Positions 1 through 9,746 of a stretch of DNA of 60,000 nt are shown one piece after another. The DNA is from Lineus longissimus. Its lineage: Eukaryota; Nemertea; Pilidiophora; Heteronemertea; Lineidae. The stretch lies in assembly GCF_910592395.1 (NCBI RefSeq), contig NC_088319.1:6264001-6324000 (forward strand), read 5' to 3'. The number at the start of each line of letters is the position of its first letter. The first letter of the stretch is position 1. Position numbers and translations under genes: made by a program. Under the pieces are notes generated by a model, which worked only from the letters and a program-made list of their open reading frames with translations, was not told where the DNA came from and made no database searches.

Positions 1-357
1 ACCTTTTTCATAACATGCTTGAAATACGACTGAGTACGGAGGTCGAAGAACTTTCCAACTATGTGGCTGTTTTCTTGCAGCGCAACAAAAATTTGGGATT
101 TGTCATCTGAATCCCGAACTTCGCCTTTGGCCTCCAGGATATAGTCATGTAAAAGTTTCCTCAAGGGTTTGAAATAAAATTCGGCAAAACTGCCAATGTC
201 AAAAAAGTGGGAAGCCCTTGCCCTGGGTGATCTGGTACAGGACGAGAGATTCCAATTCCTTAGACCGTTGGACCCAGTACTGAGGGGTGCCCTTAAGTCC
301 AGCACTGAAGTAAAGCACTTTTTCACCAATGGCAGTGTCGCCATTTTTAGCTCACCT
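1..357 (-). pseudogene. Helentron/Helitron Rep-like fragment, continues past the left edge
   Basis: Read on the minus strand from about 357 down to 1, this stretch gives a long coding-like translation. It includes GTPQYWVQRSKELESL, then GSFAEFYFKPLRKLL, then a run ending in FDLRTQSYFKHVMKK. From memory this is the order found in the replication-initiator region of Helentron-type Helitron proteins (YWxQRxxEL, then AEFxxPPLRRLL, then FDLRT). A one-base length problem in the T-run near position 210 breaks the frame, and no start codon is visible, so it is a decayed fragment. The part with the Rep HUH and tyrosine motifs would lie beyond position 1. The 374-700 stretch upstream has open frames on the same strand but I could not assign them. 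Confidence 0.6.
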
Positions 358-699
358 CGGGCATTCTGCTGTATCAAATGTATCCATGTATTGAAGATTC
401 AGGGACCATCTCTAGGTAAAACTTTATAAAGATGCATCTTATGCTACTCCAAGGATGCAATACATTATTGGTCGACGGATGACAATGCACTGTCTTCATT
501 TTCATTTTCAAATACATAATGTCGACAGTCATTACCGGGGTCCCATTCTCCATAATGCCTCGCGTGTTGTGTGCCGTTTGCTGAATATTCCATACGAAAA
601 GTGCAGGCCCTCTCATAACTGCGATATGCTCCGGTTCTCGATATTGGGACGGAACGTATCAAAAACCTGAATCTCAGGATGATGTAAAGTATAGGTGTG

Positions 700-1470
700 A
701 TTAACCTCAATCATGTCAATAGACAAATTATCATCAGAGTAGGCCTATGCATTTCAGCAATATAACAGTTTTAAATGATGCAATATTTCTTTCTTGTCTA
801 TGTCATCTAATAAGGGATCACCCTCATATCCTCTGTTAGTGATCATTACCATATAGGCTACAAGAACTAAATGTAACAACCTAATTCTACTAAATCATTT
901 AATTTCAAAATTAACACAAATTGAACAATATGTGGTGATAAGACAATTTGCAATACACAAAAAATCCTTTTCAATGACACACCTTACTTCTATAACTGAA
1001 GTTAACTCATGTCACATTTTAATCGGGGTAGCTTTACGTATTGAGTGAAGGCTATTTTTGTATTAGCGTGCACAAAAGGCCATTTACATGTACATAAATG
1101 GTGAAATTTTATAAGATAGATAATAAATCATAAATCTAAAATGTACTTCAAAACGCTGCTCAGTTAGCCCCCAAAACTTACATACACAGTAATATGTTCC
1201 ATGGAGGTATGTCTCTATAATACCTCCATGAATGTTCTCAATCAGTAAATACATGTATGAAGAAAAGTAATTGATCCGAATACGGTAAGTGTCACTTTCC
1301 GATTCAAACAAAAGATGCAGTCTAAATCATGCGCAAGATATCATCGACCAATTAAAAGCACTTTGAAATGGTTAATTTCCATTCAAAACGTATATAGGAG
1401 AGCGAGACTGGCAAGAACAAAGCTTGAAAGCTTGAGACTCCTGGTGGAGTGTTTTCAGGGACAAAAGCTT
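700..1470. other. AT-rich intergenic stretch, no gene seen
   Basis: No convincing coding sequence on either strand. The only structure I see is a perfect 11-bp inverted repeat (1200-1210 with 1220-1230, 9-base loop, arm CATGGAGGTAT). Confidence 0.4.
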
Positions 1471-1589
1471 TAATTAATCATAATAAGTCTGGCACCTAAA
1501 GGGTTGATGCGTAAATGAATTGTCGTTAAATTAGTGAAAGTCAAACTATACAATTTGACCTCAGTTGTCATCATTGTCTTCTCCATTTT

Positions 1590-1765
1590 CATCTGAGCTG
1601 TCATAATAATAGGTTTTCCTTCGGAATAGTATTGAAGGCAGCCATTGCTTTGCTGAAATCCCACAAAGTTTTCAAATTCACTTCCACAGTGAAGGCACCT
1701 TGTTGATTCGAATCTACACTCCTGTTGGATCTTCTTGCCACATTTCTTCACTCCAGCCACATCTG
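1590..1765 (-). CDS. Possible terminal coding exon, cysteine-rich, unknown
   Basis: A plausible 3' splice site (TTTATTCAG, minus strand, just above 1762) opens a frame with paired cysteines (KKCGKK, then RCLHCGSEF), a pattern that could bind a metal. A second frame over the same DNA ends in an acidic, stop-terminated tail (YYDSSDENGEDNDDN). An internal acceptor-like GGATTTCAG could connect these as separate exons. I do not recognise the protein. This may be a gene end, a mobile-element tail or chance. Confidence 0.22.
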
Positions 1766-2069
1766 AATAAAGACAAAATGCATACTGGTTATTATTCATT
1801 AAACCTGGATAGTGAAAATACTGTTATTTGCTGGCTGCCCTTGACGCACTAAAAATTGAAAAGCAGGTTGAGTGCAAAGTTTTAAATGTTATACCATATT
1901 GTTCTTAAGATATATCCTCATGGGAAAAAATTAATTTTTTTTCTAGATACATATTTAAAGGGAGGCTATAAGCATTGGCTAGGTATGCCGGATTCATTTA
2001 CTCCAAGTCCTTTTCAGTTACATTTAAGTTGATTTATTTCATTACTCATTATTAAGCCCTAATGGTTTA

Positions 2070-2724
2070 TTCATTTTATTTATTTATTGAAATTTTACTG
2101 TACATGTACATCCACGTATACAATAATAGTGACGACAGAAACATGTAAAGAGTGGTGTTGGCACAGGAAATGTCCTATGTGAGCCAGCACCACAAAGTAT
2201 AAATAAACTACAGAAGAAAAATAAATATGGCATAAAATGTAGTGTACTAGCACTGCCTACAGAGGGGACATCTGCAGGCAGTGACCCAAGAGCATGTATT
2301 GTCGACGGTAAAACCACCAAGCTTCTTACAATAAAAATCAATAACATTAGTTTTAAAACATGCGTGGCGACTTTGGCACCGAGCTGCGATTGGTAGCGCA
2401 TTCCAGGTGCCTACTATCCGATTAAAAAAAGAAGTAAAAAATGACTCGATATAGAACCACTCTTTGGGACCGGCCCTGCAGAGAGTCCTTGAACCATGCC
2501 AATAAGCGGCCATTAAAGCCAAAAGTTTGCAATTTGTGACATAATAACACGTGGGGGACAGAGTCAAAAGCGTGGGAGAAGTCCAGGTATAACACATCCA
2601 TCTGGCCGCCATCGTCCAGTGTTTTACCAACTTTATCTAAAAATTGGACAAGCTCTGCTAGGGTCTTAAAGGTCGAGACTAAAAAGGGGATAACAAAATG
2701 GCAAAAAGTACTTTTGCAAACCAT
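2070..2724 (-). pseudogene. Truncated non-LTR retrotransposon: reverse transcriptase piece, C-terminus and 3' tail
   Basis: The minus strand encodes an RT palm core with the motif LYLDFSHAFDSVPH, followed by LQTFGFNGRLLAWFKDSL. It then jumps, near 2460, into a different frame that reads SFFNRIVGTWNALP, the usual C-terminal block of CR1/Jockey-type LINE proteins. The catalytic FADD block and everything between are missing, so this copy has an internal deletion and a frameshift. After the stop comes a short 3' UTR ending in an AAAT-type tail (about 2071-2090 on the plus strand). The 5' side stops exactly where the neighbouring foldback element begins. Confidence 0.75.
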
Positions 2725-3555
2725 CTACAGACAAGTTCAAAGAAGCCAGCCAGAGGCACGTTTACTACAGCAAATGCATTACGCGCATAGATTTTACTTA
2801 ATAAAAGTCCAAGTAAAGTGCCCTTCAAGCTTGGCACATGATTGTATGTGATTGGACCTCAACAAAGGTACAAAATGTTCCATTAGCTTTTTTTTTAAAT
2901 GGATGAACTGCAACTGTTTCTCATTTTTCAGGACCTAAACAATGGAACATTTTCAAGAATCAATTTTTACCCCTTTTCCTTTCTGTATTGTTCAAGGCAT
3001 TTGCCAGGTATACATAGAGTGTTAAATTGATGGTTTGCGAAAATAAATGTTGGCCATTTTCTTAGCCCCTTTCCACAGGCAGCGTTTGTTTACCATGACA
3101 TAAAAGTCATTTTTTAAATCCATTAATCATCAAAATCATTCGGAACATCCATCATGGACATTGTATTGTAAGACATGCATAACTTCAAGATTGTTTCAAT
3201 AAGTTTGTCTAGTGATACTTTTATGTCATGGTAAACAAAAGTTGCCTGTAGAAAGTGGCTAAGAAAATGGCCGACATTTGGTTTCGCAAGCCATCTATTG
3301 TCCAAGCCTTGGTTGAACTTGTCTATTCAAGAAGGATTAAAAGTTTTGATATTTGATATTTTGAAAGAGTTGCATCCATTTTTTTCGCAATCAAATGGAT
3401 TATTTCCTATCTGTCTTTGGGTCCAATCACACATGCCCCAATCACACATGCCAAGTCAGAAGGACACTTTACTTTTCGAGTTACCTGTGCCCATAATGCA
3501 TTTGCTGTGGTATTGAGTGGCTGTGGTTGGCTTCCTTGAACTTGTCTACTGCTAG
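2725..3555. mobile_element. Foldback-type element with very long inverted arms
   Basis: The left end (about 2733: AGACAAGTTCAAAGAAGCC) reappears inverted at the right end (about 3550: GGCTTCCTTGAACTTGTCT). The correspondence continues inward through GCAAATGCATTA, AGTAAAGTG and TGATTGGACC. A second well-conserved inverted block near the centre (about 3028-3110 with 3213-3297) includes TTTACCATGACATAAAAGT on both sides. Almost the whole element therefore folds into a stem with a short loop near 3120-3210. There is no coding sequence. No clear target duplication was found. Confidence 0.65.
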
Positions 3556-3723
3556 GAAAAATCGAACTCTGCAACTGACCTTCCTTACTTCAACCATTTG
3601 GTTAATGAGGGAGAAGGTAATACCATAGACAGACTTCATTGGCATTGTCCATGGGGGCTGGAGGTAGTACGATTTGTTATCAAACTCATCAGTGATGCAG
3701 ACATTAAAAAAGGATACTAAATT

Positions 3724-4791
3724 CAGTTATGATGCAAATGTTAATTGCAATTGCTTATATCCATTCACGTAAGAGATCCGTTTCAGCGTATCCATTGCAG
3801 TGCAATAAATGCGCGTTGACACAAATGTTGACGGCCATATTCCTGGGAGTGCCCATGCTGGAGACTTACAAATCAGCACCTGTTCTTCAAAACTATTCTT
3901 TGCAAGTGCTGCAGTCAAAAGAGCGGCATCCTTAGGCTGATGTTACATAGGAATGAGCTACTCACGCCACATTTTTCATCGACTCACGGCTCATTTTCAC
4001 GTGTCACTCCTCATTTGTCACGAGTGACCGCGGCGGTTTACATACAGATCATTTTTCGCTCGTTCATTTGTCACTTGGATTTTCTCGGCGACGCACATGG
4101 ACTCAGAAGAAGAAGAGATGGCAGCCATGCTGCTCCTGATGGAGAATAGAAAACGAAAGCGGAGGCGACGGACGAGAACAATGTGGTACATAAAAGTGCT
4201 GCATTTTTGCATTTTTTGTTTCTCATTTCCAATCAAAATTAGCTATTGTATTAATGTGTAAACTAATGAAAATGCCGAAAAGTAGCTATACTCACAGTTT
4301 CGAAGCGATATCACTACAAATGCACATGGACGTCCACTTTCTTTCCCAGCTCATTTCACAAAGAATGAACATGTCCATTCATCGCCTCACGCGTGAAATG
4401 ACATGAAATGACGTGAGGCGACGAATGCGGGCAAAACTTACAAAATTCACTTCAATGAGAACAGGTCAATAGGTTTTCCAATGTCCATTCATCAGGTCAC
4501 GAATGACAAGTGACAAATGAGTCGTGAGTCGATGAAACGTGAGGTCTATGTAACTTCAGCCTTAGGCTTTCGAAGTCTTTTGTATGGCTCAAATAAAGAT
4601 GGGGTACATGTAAAAGGGCACAGATGATGGGCAAATGTCTCTTTGCTGCAAAACATGTGACCGCAATGGTGGCAAAATTGACCAGGTGGAGTATTCCTCC
4701 CACAATAATGTCGCTTATGGCGCCGGAAGTTACTGATGCCATATTTGTCAAAGATATTTTGCCCACAATCCTCACACAAGTGCAAAACCAT
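3724..4791 (-). pseudogene. Cys/His-finger reading frame split by a Harbinger MITE
   Basis: The upstream part (4791-4565) starts with Met and has CEDCG, a basic RRHKRHYCG block, then FCHHCGHMFC followed by HHLC. This arrangement of CxxC pairs and histidines suggests one or two zinc fingers. The frame then runs into a 627-bp MITE and stops. On the other side (3934-3727) an open frame with no start of its own continues to a TAA. If the MITE and one TTA duplication are disregarded, the two halves are in one frame of about 145 codons, so the MITE appears to have broken a coding region. I do not recognise the protein; it could be a host gene or an older mobile-element gene. Confidence 0.5.
3935..4561. 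mobile_element. PIF/Harbinger-type MITE (627 bp) with TTA target duplication
   Basis: Terminal inverted repeats GGCTGATGTTACATAG (left) and GGCTGAAGTTACATAG (right, inverted) are flanked on both sides by TTA (3932-3934 and 4562-4564), the three-base duplication typical of PIF/Harbinger. Inside, many copies of short GTGAC/GTCAC-type motifs face both ways. A plus-strand exon-like start at 4097 encodes DSEEEEMAAMLLL followed by a run of arginines, which resembles the N-terminus of Harbinger transposases, and then meets a GT. The rest of the transposase is absent, so it would need an enzyme in trans. Confidence 0.8.
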
Positions 4792-5770
4792 CTTGCAAGT
4801 TTGACTGTCATAATTGCAATGTGAAGAATATACATGGTAGATATAGGCAGGCCTACATATACATGTAGATCACAATAGGATCTGGGTGGGGAACTTTCTT
4901 GTCATTCTTTTCTATCCTACTAAACTCAAATTGCGTTGTCCATTACAAACCACTAAGCCAAGTTATGTCAGTTTCTTTTCATGGCCCATGATCTGCTTCT
5001 CTAATGAACCTTTCCCTCACCAAACAAGACATGTTTATGTAAATTGTAATCCTACCCCAACCTTTCATTCACATAATTGAGTCAACTTGAACCATAGTGC
5101 AAATACTCTTCTTTCACCTCTATAACACCTATTGTTATACCATAAAATGCAGTTACTTGCATGTAAAAGCCTTTGATTTGTTCTTGTTGATTCTGATGTG
5201 AACTCTTTAAAAGATATCTAACCTGAACAGACCAACTCATATGCAGCTTCAGAGGTTCAGTTTTGGAACTTCCATGCACATGGTGTTATAGAGGTGAAGT
5301 TTGAGTATTTCCTGGCCTGTGGGCTGCCAGCCCCAGCAGATAAATGAACAGTCCAAACCTCAGAGTGACATAACTGCCTTATAAATACACTGAGTCACAC
5401 AAGACTGATTTCTGCCAAAAGTTGACATGTTTTCTGTATATCTTTACTTTTTGTAACTGCTTTTTAAATACTTTCTAATCAATATTTTGGATTTTTTTCT
5501 TTTCTATCTTGAACTTAACTGTCTTGCCAATAAAAATACCAGGCTACATGTTTTTAATTCCAATTATTTCTGCATTTTCTGAGGGTTTAAAGTTCCATTG
5601 TTTTAACTAATTGGTTCCAAAAAAAATCTTTTTTATGCCATCATTAATCTTTCAAACCAAGGTATCATCCCTGCAAGTTTCAGGATTGTAAGTATAACCG
5701 TTTTCCCACAGATCACATATCACAGGAATGTTCCATAACAGAACAGCCCCTTTCACCAAGAATACTAAGG
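4565..5770. other. Mostly non-coding; short inverted-repeat element at 5101-5310
   Basis: Apart from the finger-protein end (to 4791), no coding sequence is seen. The segment 5101-5310 has inverted ends: AAATACTC then CACCTCTATAACACC on the left, and the complement GGTGTTATAGAGGTG then GAGTATTT on the right. It looks like a roughly 210-bp MITE; no target duplication could be fixed. Confidence 0.4.
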
Positions 5771-5773
5771 AGG

Positions 5774-6688
5774 CTATATATAAATGTCCCGGGAGGGCTT
5801 CATATTTACCATTGGATGTGAGGTGTTTTGATGGACCTGGTAAACACCTCCTTGACCCAGACTATGGTTTTTGATGAATCTCCCAACATCTTCAGCAGTC
5901 ATGACACTTGTGGAGGGCACTCCCATCGAACCAGAATCCATCCTGACATATATCCCTGGCGATGTGATTTTGATGGTTATATAGTGTTCAGAATGGCTGA
6001 GATGAACGATCCATCCAATTGTATTTTTTTCACCAAGCAAACAATTTTGGACAATTTCTAATGGTTGTACAGCACTCACGACATCTCTCCGCAGTCTTGT
6101 ACTAGTGTAATTTCTTCTCTGAAGACATATATCAATAACCTCAAAGTTGTAGAAGCCTTCTATGTCTCTCACAGGAAGAACTCTGGTTGTTGGCTGCCTG
6201 AATGATGCCAGCCACATCTCATCAGCAATGTCATCCATCTCGTTTATTGGCACTGGGAACGTGCCATCATCATGATATCCCAGGAGATTATTGACAGCAC
6301 ATGTAGCACAGTAGTTGGAGTTTCCCTGGCATTGCATGTAGCGATCCTGAACCACTCCACCATGCACCAAATGCTGCCTGCCTGACCTGAAGAGCGTCTC
6401 GCTCGCATATCTGATGTTAAGTAGAAGGGCCGTTGTATCCTCAGGGTCAAGTGTTGATGATAAACGTTGGGTAAAGCCTACTAGTTTCTCTCTCAAGTCG
6501 ATGAGTCTTTGAAGGCCTCGCCGATCTGCGCCTGTTGTAATAGTATGGGTCTTTTCTAAAATTGCAGATGTTTGGGGATGAACTCTGTTACGAGTCCGTG
6601 AACTAGATAGGGCTCGTATTGATTGAGACGACTCAGCGTTGGTGCAAATACGTTTATTACCAACTACTGAATATAGAGGGGGACACAA
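5774..6688 (-). CDS. Josephin-like cysteine protease (putative deubiquitinase-type), 304 aa
   Basis: This is a single uninterrupted frame with a Met start. Residues 1-110 are basic and rich in Ser/Thr, with no motif I recognise. Residues 115-255 match the layout of a Josephin-type papain-fold protease. There is a Q and a C at the start of the block CATCAVNNLLG (putative nucleophile C127), then GWIVHLSHSEHYITI (putative H235), and 16 residues later YVRMDS (putative D251). In ataxin-3 the equivalents are C14 in CAQHCLNNLL, H119 and N134, with the same spacing between Cys and the NNLL block. It lacks introns and sits among mobile elements, so it may be a retrogene or an element-borne protease rather than a host gene. 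The assignment rests on motif recognition only. Confidence 0.5.
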   Translation of the reverse strand: MCPPLYSVVGNKRICTNAESSQSIRALSSSRTRNRVHPQTSAILEKTHTITTGADRRGLQRLIDLREKLVGFTQRLSSTLDPEDTTALLLNIRYASETLFRSGRQHLVHGGVVQDRYMQCQGNSNYCATCAVNNLLGYHDDGTFPVPINEMDDIADEMWLASFRQPTTRVLPVRDIEGFYNFEVIDICLQRRNYTSTRLRRDVVSAVQPLEIVQNCLLGEKNTIGWIVHLSHSEHYITIKITSPGIYVRMDSGSMGVPSTSVMTAEDVGRFIKNHSLGQGGVYQVHQNTSHPMVNMKPSRDIYI

Positions 6689-6719
6689 CTCGGTCTCACT
6701 ATACAGTTATATCGTAACA

Positions 6720-7638
6720 TCCCCTTTTGTTTAGAGGAGTCCAATGGCCAAGCTAGCTATAATGTAAGAGAACACTTACTAATAGAATGAAATGCTAATT
6801 ACCAATATTGAAAGTCAAAGTTGGAAGGAATCGAAGTCGGTAAAACCAAACTACGCTCTGCTACCATATTAAGTTCTACTGCTAAGGCCTTGCTTAACAG
6901 TAGTCGTAGATCTTGTCTACTTAGTGCCGTGGCGATACACTAAGCCACACAACCAACTTCGATTGCACAATCACACAACTAACCCAACGACATATTTATG
7001 TATATCAAACGGTTTAATAAACACCAAACCAAATCGGGAGTCAGACCTACCTTGCTGAGGGTTTTGTAAGTTTTGATAAATGCAAAGCGGAAATAATAGG
7101 CAAATTGGAGTGATGAAATTGTGGATTTAAATTTGCGATATCCGATTCTCAGCGATTTGAGGCTTGATCCCTGTCTGCCAATTTCCCAAAAAGTCCCCGC
7201 TTTTATACAATTTCATCCCTAACAACACCCTCAGCAAAACACAACAAGAATTATATTGCCCTTCCAAACATTTCAATATTTAGAGAAACGGCCACCCGAA
7301 ACCTGCCAAACCGGCGACCATCTCATAAGGATGTACATAAGTAAGGTATTTAATTTAAGTGCACCGAAGGAACTTCATCCGGTATTAAAATAAGCATCAA
7401 GTAATTTCATTTTGTTGCGGCTATGAAAACCTTACTAATTACATCCTCTCGACCAACGAAATGTTTGGACGGCCATCAAAACACTGGCACAACCGAACAT
7501 CAAATGAAAACAACATATTAGTTTGTGCATACTTAATCCCTTCTAAAGAAAATACCCTTCTAAAATACGTACTGAATGACCCATGAAAGTTAGACACTTA
7601 GAAATCCCACAACCAAACCCATCATTTTATATTCCAAA
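6720..7638. other. Non-coding stretch with a palindromic MITE-like element (7052-7237)
   Basis: TTGCTGAGGGT at 7052 reappears inverted near 7227-7237, and a second inner pair (GATGAAATTGT and its complement) lies inside. This gives an element of about 186 bp that folds on itself. No coding sequence is recognised in the rest. Confidence 0.35.
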
Positions 7639-8712
7639 TTGGCTATCCGTAACACAACTTCAAATCCTGGAAAGGAATTGAGAGCAGAACCTGCCATTGT
7701 CTTTGATCGAAACAAATCAATGAGATTGGAAATGGAGAGAGATCATCCTATGCTTGTGCAGCATTCTAGATACCACACACAGGGATGGCGAGCAAATGGA
7801 GACGTCTCCATCATTCTCTCTAAAAGTAATCCAGATAATCCATCCGTTGCAGAAGACATCATTGACCACAACCATCACATCCATCATGAAATCGCGACAT
7901 CAAATGGAAAATCAGTTGTGACAAAAGCGTATTCCAAAGGAGGTGCGCAGTGGGTTTTGCGGTTCAAGAAAGAACCAAAAAACTACAGTTATCATAGGTA
8001 AATATCTCTTGCATGCATTACCAGACTATTGTCTTCGTATTAGTAGATGGAACCAGTGGCAGGAACTGGGAGATCAGGAGTCCACCTGATGTTCAAAGAA
8101 AAAACTTGTACGACTTGAAGACGAAGTGAACAAACTAATTTATTGGAGATAGCTTTACAGTAACAAATGTAGTAGATCAATGTTCAAAAACACTAATACA
8201 AATTCAACAATATTTTCAGAACACTAAAGTTTATGGTTATGGAGGAGAGGAGGCATTACCCGAGTAGGCTTTCAGCCAAGCACGTGATAGATGAGTCGGA
8301 TCCCAGAAATATTGCACCAAACATTGCCCCAGTGCAGGGAGTCTCCACGGAACAGCTTCTGGATAATTACAAGTCCAGAATGGGAAAGTCTGCAGTGTAA
8401 GTTAGTTTCCTGGAGAGAATAATGGCATGCCCATAACAGAAACATCTTTAATATGATGCAGTAAAGTCTCTCCTACATGTTCACAGTTGCCAGTTCCACA
8501 CCAACCTGTCAAGTGTTAACTAATACATCTACTTACTAGAGGACAGGACGCAGAAGACAAACTCGATTTGCAGACATTGTCAGTGTTATCAAAAATTCTG
8601 GTAAAGGTCAATGCAGATATTCTTTAACTTACTTTCATGTTACATTTGCAGTTCGAGGAACGAGGACGAGGTGAATGAAGAACAGCCGGGAGAGCAGCTT
8701 GTGTTAGAGTGA
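7639..8712 (+). pseudogene. Chimeric ORF: Helentron Rep fragment joined to Kolobok-like transposase tail exons
   Basis: The first part (7639-7855) encodes LRAEPAIVFDRNKS, LEMERDHPMLVQHSRYHTQG and WRANGDVSIILSKSNPDNP. I recognise this as a conserved stretch of Helentron proteins; it stops just before the usual GYACKG block. The frame then passes without a break through TTGCAG (a possible splice acceptor ending at 7855) into DIIDHNHHIHHE and AQWVLRFKKEPKNY, which matches the C-terminal region of Kolobok-like DDE transposases. Two further exons follow in phase: 8220-8396 (ends GCAGT before GTAAGT) and 8652-8712, ending EEQPGEQLVLE and TGA. All junctions have GT-AG sites. The tail may belong to a different copy of the transposase found on the minus strand at 26-35 kb. 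Confidence 0.5.
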
Positions 8713-8783
8713 TGCAGAAATGTTTTTGGCCACCTCTCCAACAGCGCAATGCAAATTATTTTCTTAAAAGTAACTGTCTAGGC

Positions 8784-9297
8784 CTACACCACAGCCAGTG
8801 TTCCAGCACGTTTGAATCCTGTGTATCTGCCATCGGGTGCAGGAAACCTTTCGCGAATCATCCAAACACAGCATGAGGGAATTACCACTCTAACAGATTT
8901 TCCAAGATATCCGTACTTTAACATTATGAATTGTCGATAGCCTGTGTGGCGCATGGCTCTGTTGTTTCTTTCCCTGTTCATGTCTGTTGCCACGGAATGC
9001 CGTGATAATTACGTCTTCATTGATGCAGACATTACGCACTGCTGGCTCAAGTGAGACACATTGTGGCCAGGTTTTACCACAGCAAACTTGCTCGTCTCGA
9101 GTAGGCATCACCCTACACCTTTTATAAGTGCATCCATTGGGTGCATCAGAAGGAGGAGGTGGGGGAGGGATTCCCCTCTTCTGCTGCTGCATTTTCATGT
9201 GATGTTGTTGTAGGGCGGCAAGAAGTTCCGGTTGGTCATTAACGACCATCTGTACAAAGTTCCAAACTTCATCATTGGTAAGATCATGCAAAAACTC
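8784..9297 (-). pseudogene. P2X7-type intracellular 'ballast' domain exon, frameshifted
   Basis: The exon opens after a minus-strand acceptor (CTGTTTTTCAG, 9298-9308) with FLHDLTNDEVWNFVQMV, then a proline run, then CRVMPTRDEQVCCG and RNVCINEDVIITAF. The frame is then lost by one base near 8995 and resumes as GYRQFIMLKYGYLG, RVVIPSCCVWMIRERFP and YTGFK before the stop. This is the cysteine-rich P2X7 C-terminal domain (the metal-binding CC, the AYRQF block and VIPSC block are all present). In vertebrates it is the cytoplasmic end of the P2X7 ATP receptor; in invertebrates it usually occurs in soluble proteins without the channel. No channel segment is present here. A LINE sits about 45 bp upstream of the splice acceptor. 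Confidence 0.72.
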
Positions 9298-9542
9298 CTG
9301 AAAAACAGATGAGGAATGACAGTTAGTTTGATGTAGAAAAGAATATGAATATGAATATGAATATGAATATTTATTCGACCAACAAAATTTACAAGGTGCA
9401 TTAATGAAATACATAATATTGATTGTGGTCGGGAGCAGAACAAGACCAGATTGGCCGCTTTAATGCCTGCTCCCTTATGAATTACATGAAGTACAATGTT
9501 AATTATTATATACAGGATTTACAATTTAATTTACAAGACAGT

Positions 9543-9633
9543 TCTATTTTACAGTGAAGGAGTGAGTAATAACAGTTATAAGACGAAAAAAGTTTAACGA
9601 ATGTCGCAAACATAGCAGTTGCGAATTTGGCAC
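9543..9633 (-). pseudogene. Last codons of LINE ORF2 beyond the HINE-like insertion
   Basis: After the HINE-like element at 9,634-10,815, the minus-strand frame continues as KVPNSQLLCLRHSLNFF and ends THSFTVK and TAG near 9,544. It is followed by a 3' UTR of about 170 bases containing TTGTTGGTCGAATAAATATTC, the usual sequence before the repeat tail of such LINEs. Confidence 0.55.
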
Positions 9634-9689
9634 TTTTTAGCTCACCTCTTAGCAGAGGTGAGCTTATCCCATACCGTGGCGTCCGTCGT

Positions 9690-9746
<57 letters not shown>

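Noticed and set aside
9298-9414. N-terminal extension of the P2X7 exon reading SYSYSYSYS
   Set aside because: It is the ATTCAT-repeat tail of the LINE read in frame, plus intron; the exon starts after the acceptor at 9,298.
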